Assembly: GCF_900104155.1 (NCBI RefSeq) | Contig: NZ_FMYB01000020.1 | Location: 17,268 to 81,267, forward strand | Direction of reading: 5' to 3' | Source: Butyrivibrio sp. INlla16 | GTDB lineage: Bacteria > Bacillota > Clostridia > Lachnospirales > Lachnospiraceae | Length of the DNA: 64,000 nt | In this document: positions 62,387-64,000 of the stretch, in pieces | Layout: each line of letters opens with the position of its first letter | Numbering within the stretch: the stretch's first letter is position 1 | The notes under the pieces: generated by a model | The model's input: only the letters and a program-made list of their open reading frames with translations | Databases searched by the model: none | What the model was told of the DNA's origin: nothing | Translations under genes and position numbers: made by a program

Positions 62387-63616
62387 TCATTCCGCTATCG
62401 GAATGAGAGAATTAAGGAATATATCCAACTGGTCCGATTCGTGGTCTGACAGACCTGCTCGTATATGTGAGGTGTCATACACGGCGTTGTAGGGCTCGTA
62501 ACCTTCTATGCAAAAAAGTGTGTCATCAGTTGCTTCCAGATTCTGCATCTCGGCAGTCGTTCGGTTGTAATAGTGATGGCATACATTAAAAACTTTCTCA
62601 TCATCGGAAAGAAGAGCGTTGTAGAACTGCGGATCTTCCGATACATCGTATGCTATATCATTCCAGGTGGAATCTACTTCGTACCACTTGCCGGAGATCT
62701 GGACGGCGTTCCATGCGTGAGTGTCAGTGTCGTACTCCGACGATGGTATTGAGTGTGCGGCGCCGGTCACATAACCACAGGGGATTCCTGCCCGGTGCAG
62801 AAGGTATTCAAAAGCAAAGGAGTAACCTCCGCAGACGGCATGGTTTGGACGCCCCTCAGAATCGCACACGAGCGCGCCATACGCTGTGTGACCAAGATCC
62901 CAGGTCTCATCAGTATCATTCAAAATTGGATCATCGTAGGTAACAACATCAATGAGCTTGTCATGAATGGCAAGCTCTATTTCTTCATCTGTTCCTGTTA
63001 AATCTATATCTTCTAAAAAGTCTGCAGCAGCTTCTTCAAACGCTGCTATCTGTTTATTCTCTGAAGGATCCACCACTTCTATTTTAATGAAATAAATTAT
63101 GTGGTTTCGCATTTCTAACGTTCTGTAATCTACAGCACTGGTATCCGTAAAAAGAAAGAAATATTCCGGGTGGTCATAACACATTGCATAGTAGATATCC
63201 CAAAGGAGACGATCTTCTCCAAACTCCTCCAGCGTATCTTTTGAGAAAATAATTGCACTTACATATTTTTCCGCAGACCTGTTCTCTACAAGGTCCATGA
63301 AAAGGTTGTAAACATTTTTATCTGCGTCGCTGAGATTCTGATATAGTACGAAAATTTCATCACGTTCTTCGGGAACGAAGGAGACATCATAATTTAGTAC
63401 CTTTCCATTTGTGGATCTCAGAGAAAAGATAACATTCGGCGGAAGAGAGAAAATCCCGGAAGTGTCGCTCTGCATCATCCTATAACCCAAACAAAGACCT
63501 ATTATCAGAAAAAGAGCGAGAATAATCAAGGGAAGACGTGAGTGCTTCTGACGCTTCTTATTTTCGAGGGTTTGGTTGATGCTGTTGTTAGTGAAGGTGC
63601 AATTGCCATTTTTCAT
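62387..63616 (-). CDS. Membrane-anchored transglutaminase-like protein
   Basis: 409 residues. One N-terminal signal anchor (about 26-47, LPLIILALFLIIGLCLGY). The transglutaminase-like core has the cysteine in HAVCGGYSFAFEYLLHRAG, the histidine in DTHAWNAVQISGKWYEVDSTWND and the aspartate in the same segment, so the Cys-His-Asp triad is complete. It probably acts outside the cell as a protease or crosslinking enzyme. The stop lies 2 bp from the convergent XRE gene. Confidence 0.85.
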   Translation of the reverse strand: MKNGNCTFTNNSINQTLENKKRQKHSRLPLIILALFLIIGLCLGYRMMQSDTSGIFSLPPNVIFSLRSTNGKVLNYDVSFVPEERDEIFVLYQNLSDADKNVYNLFMDLVENRSAEKYVSAIIFSKDTLEEFGEDRLLWDIYYAMCYDHPEYFFLFTDTSAVDYRTLEMRNHIIYFIKIEVVDPSENKQIAAFEEAAADFLEDIDLTGTDEEIELAIHDKLIDVVTYDDPILNDTDETWDLGHTAYGALVCDSEGRPNHAVCGGYSFAFEYLLHRAGIPCGYVTGAAHSIPSSEYDTDTHAWNAVQISGKWYEVDSTWNDIAYDVSEDPQFYNALLSDDEKVFNVCHHYYNRTTAEMQNLEATDDTLFCIEGYEPYNAVYDTSHIRAGLSDHESDQLDIFLNSLIPIAE

Positions 63617-63717
63617 AAGATAATTTTATTCCTGATTACGCCAAGTTGACAACGCATATTAAAGCAGTGTGAAGTGAGTGTTACTATTCACGGTCTAAAT
63701 ACTTTTGGACATGACAA

Positions 63718-63745
63718 ATCAGCGTACTTAATCAGCACGCTGATT
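63718..63745. terminator. Hairpin near the IS66-type gene end
   Basis: AATCAGCGT (63718-63726) pairs with ACGCTGATT (63736-63744). It may be a terminator for the minus-strand transposase gene or part of the element end. The 63617-63766 gap holds nothing else seen. Confidence 0.45.
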
Positions 63746-63766
63746 CGCTATTAAGTTTCAGTATGA

Positions 63767-64000
63767 TTATTTCTGTGAAGAGAAGATTTCCTCCACAGTA
63801 TAAGGTTTACCATTGCATAGCCTGGACAGAGCTTCTATTTCATTTATCCCGTTACGACGGCATGTTTCGATATATGTCCTTATAAGGGCGTAATTATCCG
63901 CGGTATCAGTAGATGCAAACTGACCTGATACCTTCATTTTGGTTTTGATTCCTCTGAGTGATCTTTCCGACAGATTATTCGTTGTAGGTATTGAAAAATC
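63767..64000 (-). mobile_element. C-terminal end of an IS66-type transposase (partial)
   Basis: The minus-strand frame ends with EEIFSSQK and stop. Upstream it reads FSIPTTNNLSERSLRGIKTK, then KVSGQFASTDTADNYALIRT and TYIETCRRNGINEIEALSRL. The NNxxERxLRxxK and SGxF pattern with IRTYIETxRRNG is the C-terminal signature of IS66 TnpC transposases. The rest of the element is outside the window, so I cannot say whether it is intact. Confidence 0.75.

Overview
The window looks like a chromosome segment of a rumen or gut Lachnospiraceae of the Butyrivibrio/Pseudobutyrivibrio type. The clues are a complete thl-crt-hbd-bcd-etfB-etfA butyrate set, a GH67 alpha-glucuronidase for glucuronoxylan use, low-GC Firmicutes style AGGAGG ribosome sites and TTGACA/TATAAT promoters, and proteins with Lachnospiraceae-type architectures. 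The assignment is inferred from gene content only.

Layout. 1-6.9 kb: tail of a surface protein, endonuclease III, a CmpB-like membrane protein, M18 aminopeptidase, an SseB-like protein, a CheX-like/CheY-like pair and Lgt. 6.9-13.2 kb: an SDR reductase (EF-P 5-aminopentanone reductase type), thioredoxin reductase, a secreted SH3b-NlpC/P60 hydrolase, GH67 alpha-glucuronidase and the long hibernation factor HPF. 13.2-20 kb: the butyrate pathway from two acetyl-CoA to butyryl-CoA with its electron-transfer flavoprotein. 20-20.55 kb: two adjacent arrays of phased inverted repeats with 53 bp and 51-52 bp periods. 20.7-30.9 kb: a signalling block (1470-residue hybrid kinase, response regulator, FapA/DUF342 protein with 26-residue repeats, REC-HD-GYP protein) with mtnA inside it. 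30.9-38.7 kb: tRNA-Arg(ACG), a possible 33-residue small protein, a THUMP RNA methyltransferase, a zinc-ligand-less amidase-like protein, RdgB, a phosphodiesterase, a nitroreductase, an Ala/Pro/Glu repeat protein, and a tRNA array Arg(TCT)-His-Gln-Lys.

38.64-52.76 kb is a 14.1 kb integrative mobilizable element inserted in the 3' end of tRNA-Lys(TTT) and flanked by a 25 bp direct repeat. It carries a tyrosine recombinase with arm-type TGGTTACC sites at both ends, primase/helicase-like genes, relaxase and MobC with a hairpin-rich oriT candidate, an XRE regulator and a sigma-like factor. Its cargo is an ArsR-thioredoxin-ArsP operon and surface-polysaccharide genes: MBOAT plus SGNH-like protein in one direction, a GT-C-like membrane glycosyltransferase in the other. 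Each cargo arm is preceded by what I read as a yybP-ykoY (Mn2+) riboswitch with a transcription terminator. No type IV secretion genes are seen, so transfer would need a helper.

52.8-64 kb: the displaced tRNA-Lys terminator, an antitoxin with a truncated RelE-like toxin, PgeF, a frameshifted acyltransferase, HxlR regulator, methyltransferase, YdcF-like protein, PlsC-like acyltransferase, GH13 hydrolase, DUF1848 protein, XRE regulator, transglutaminase-like protein, and the C-terminal end of an IS66-type transposase at the window edge.
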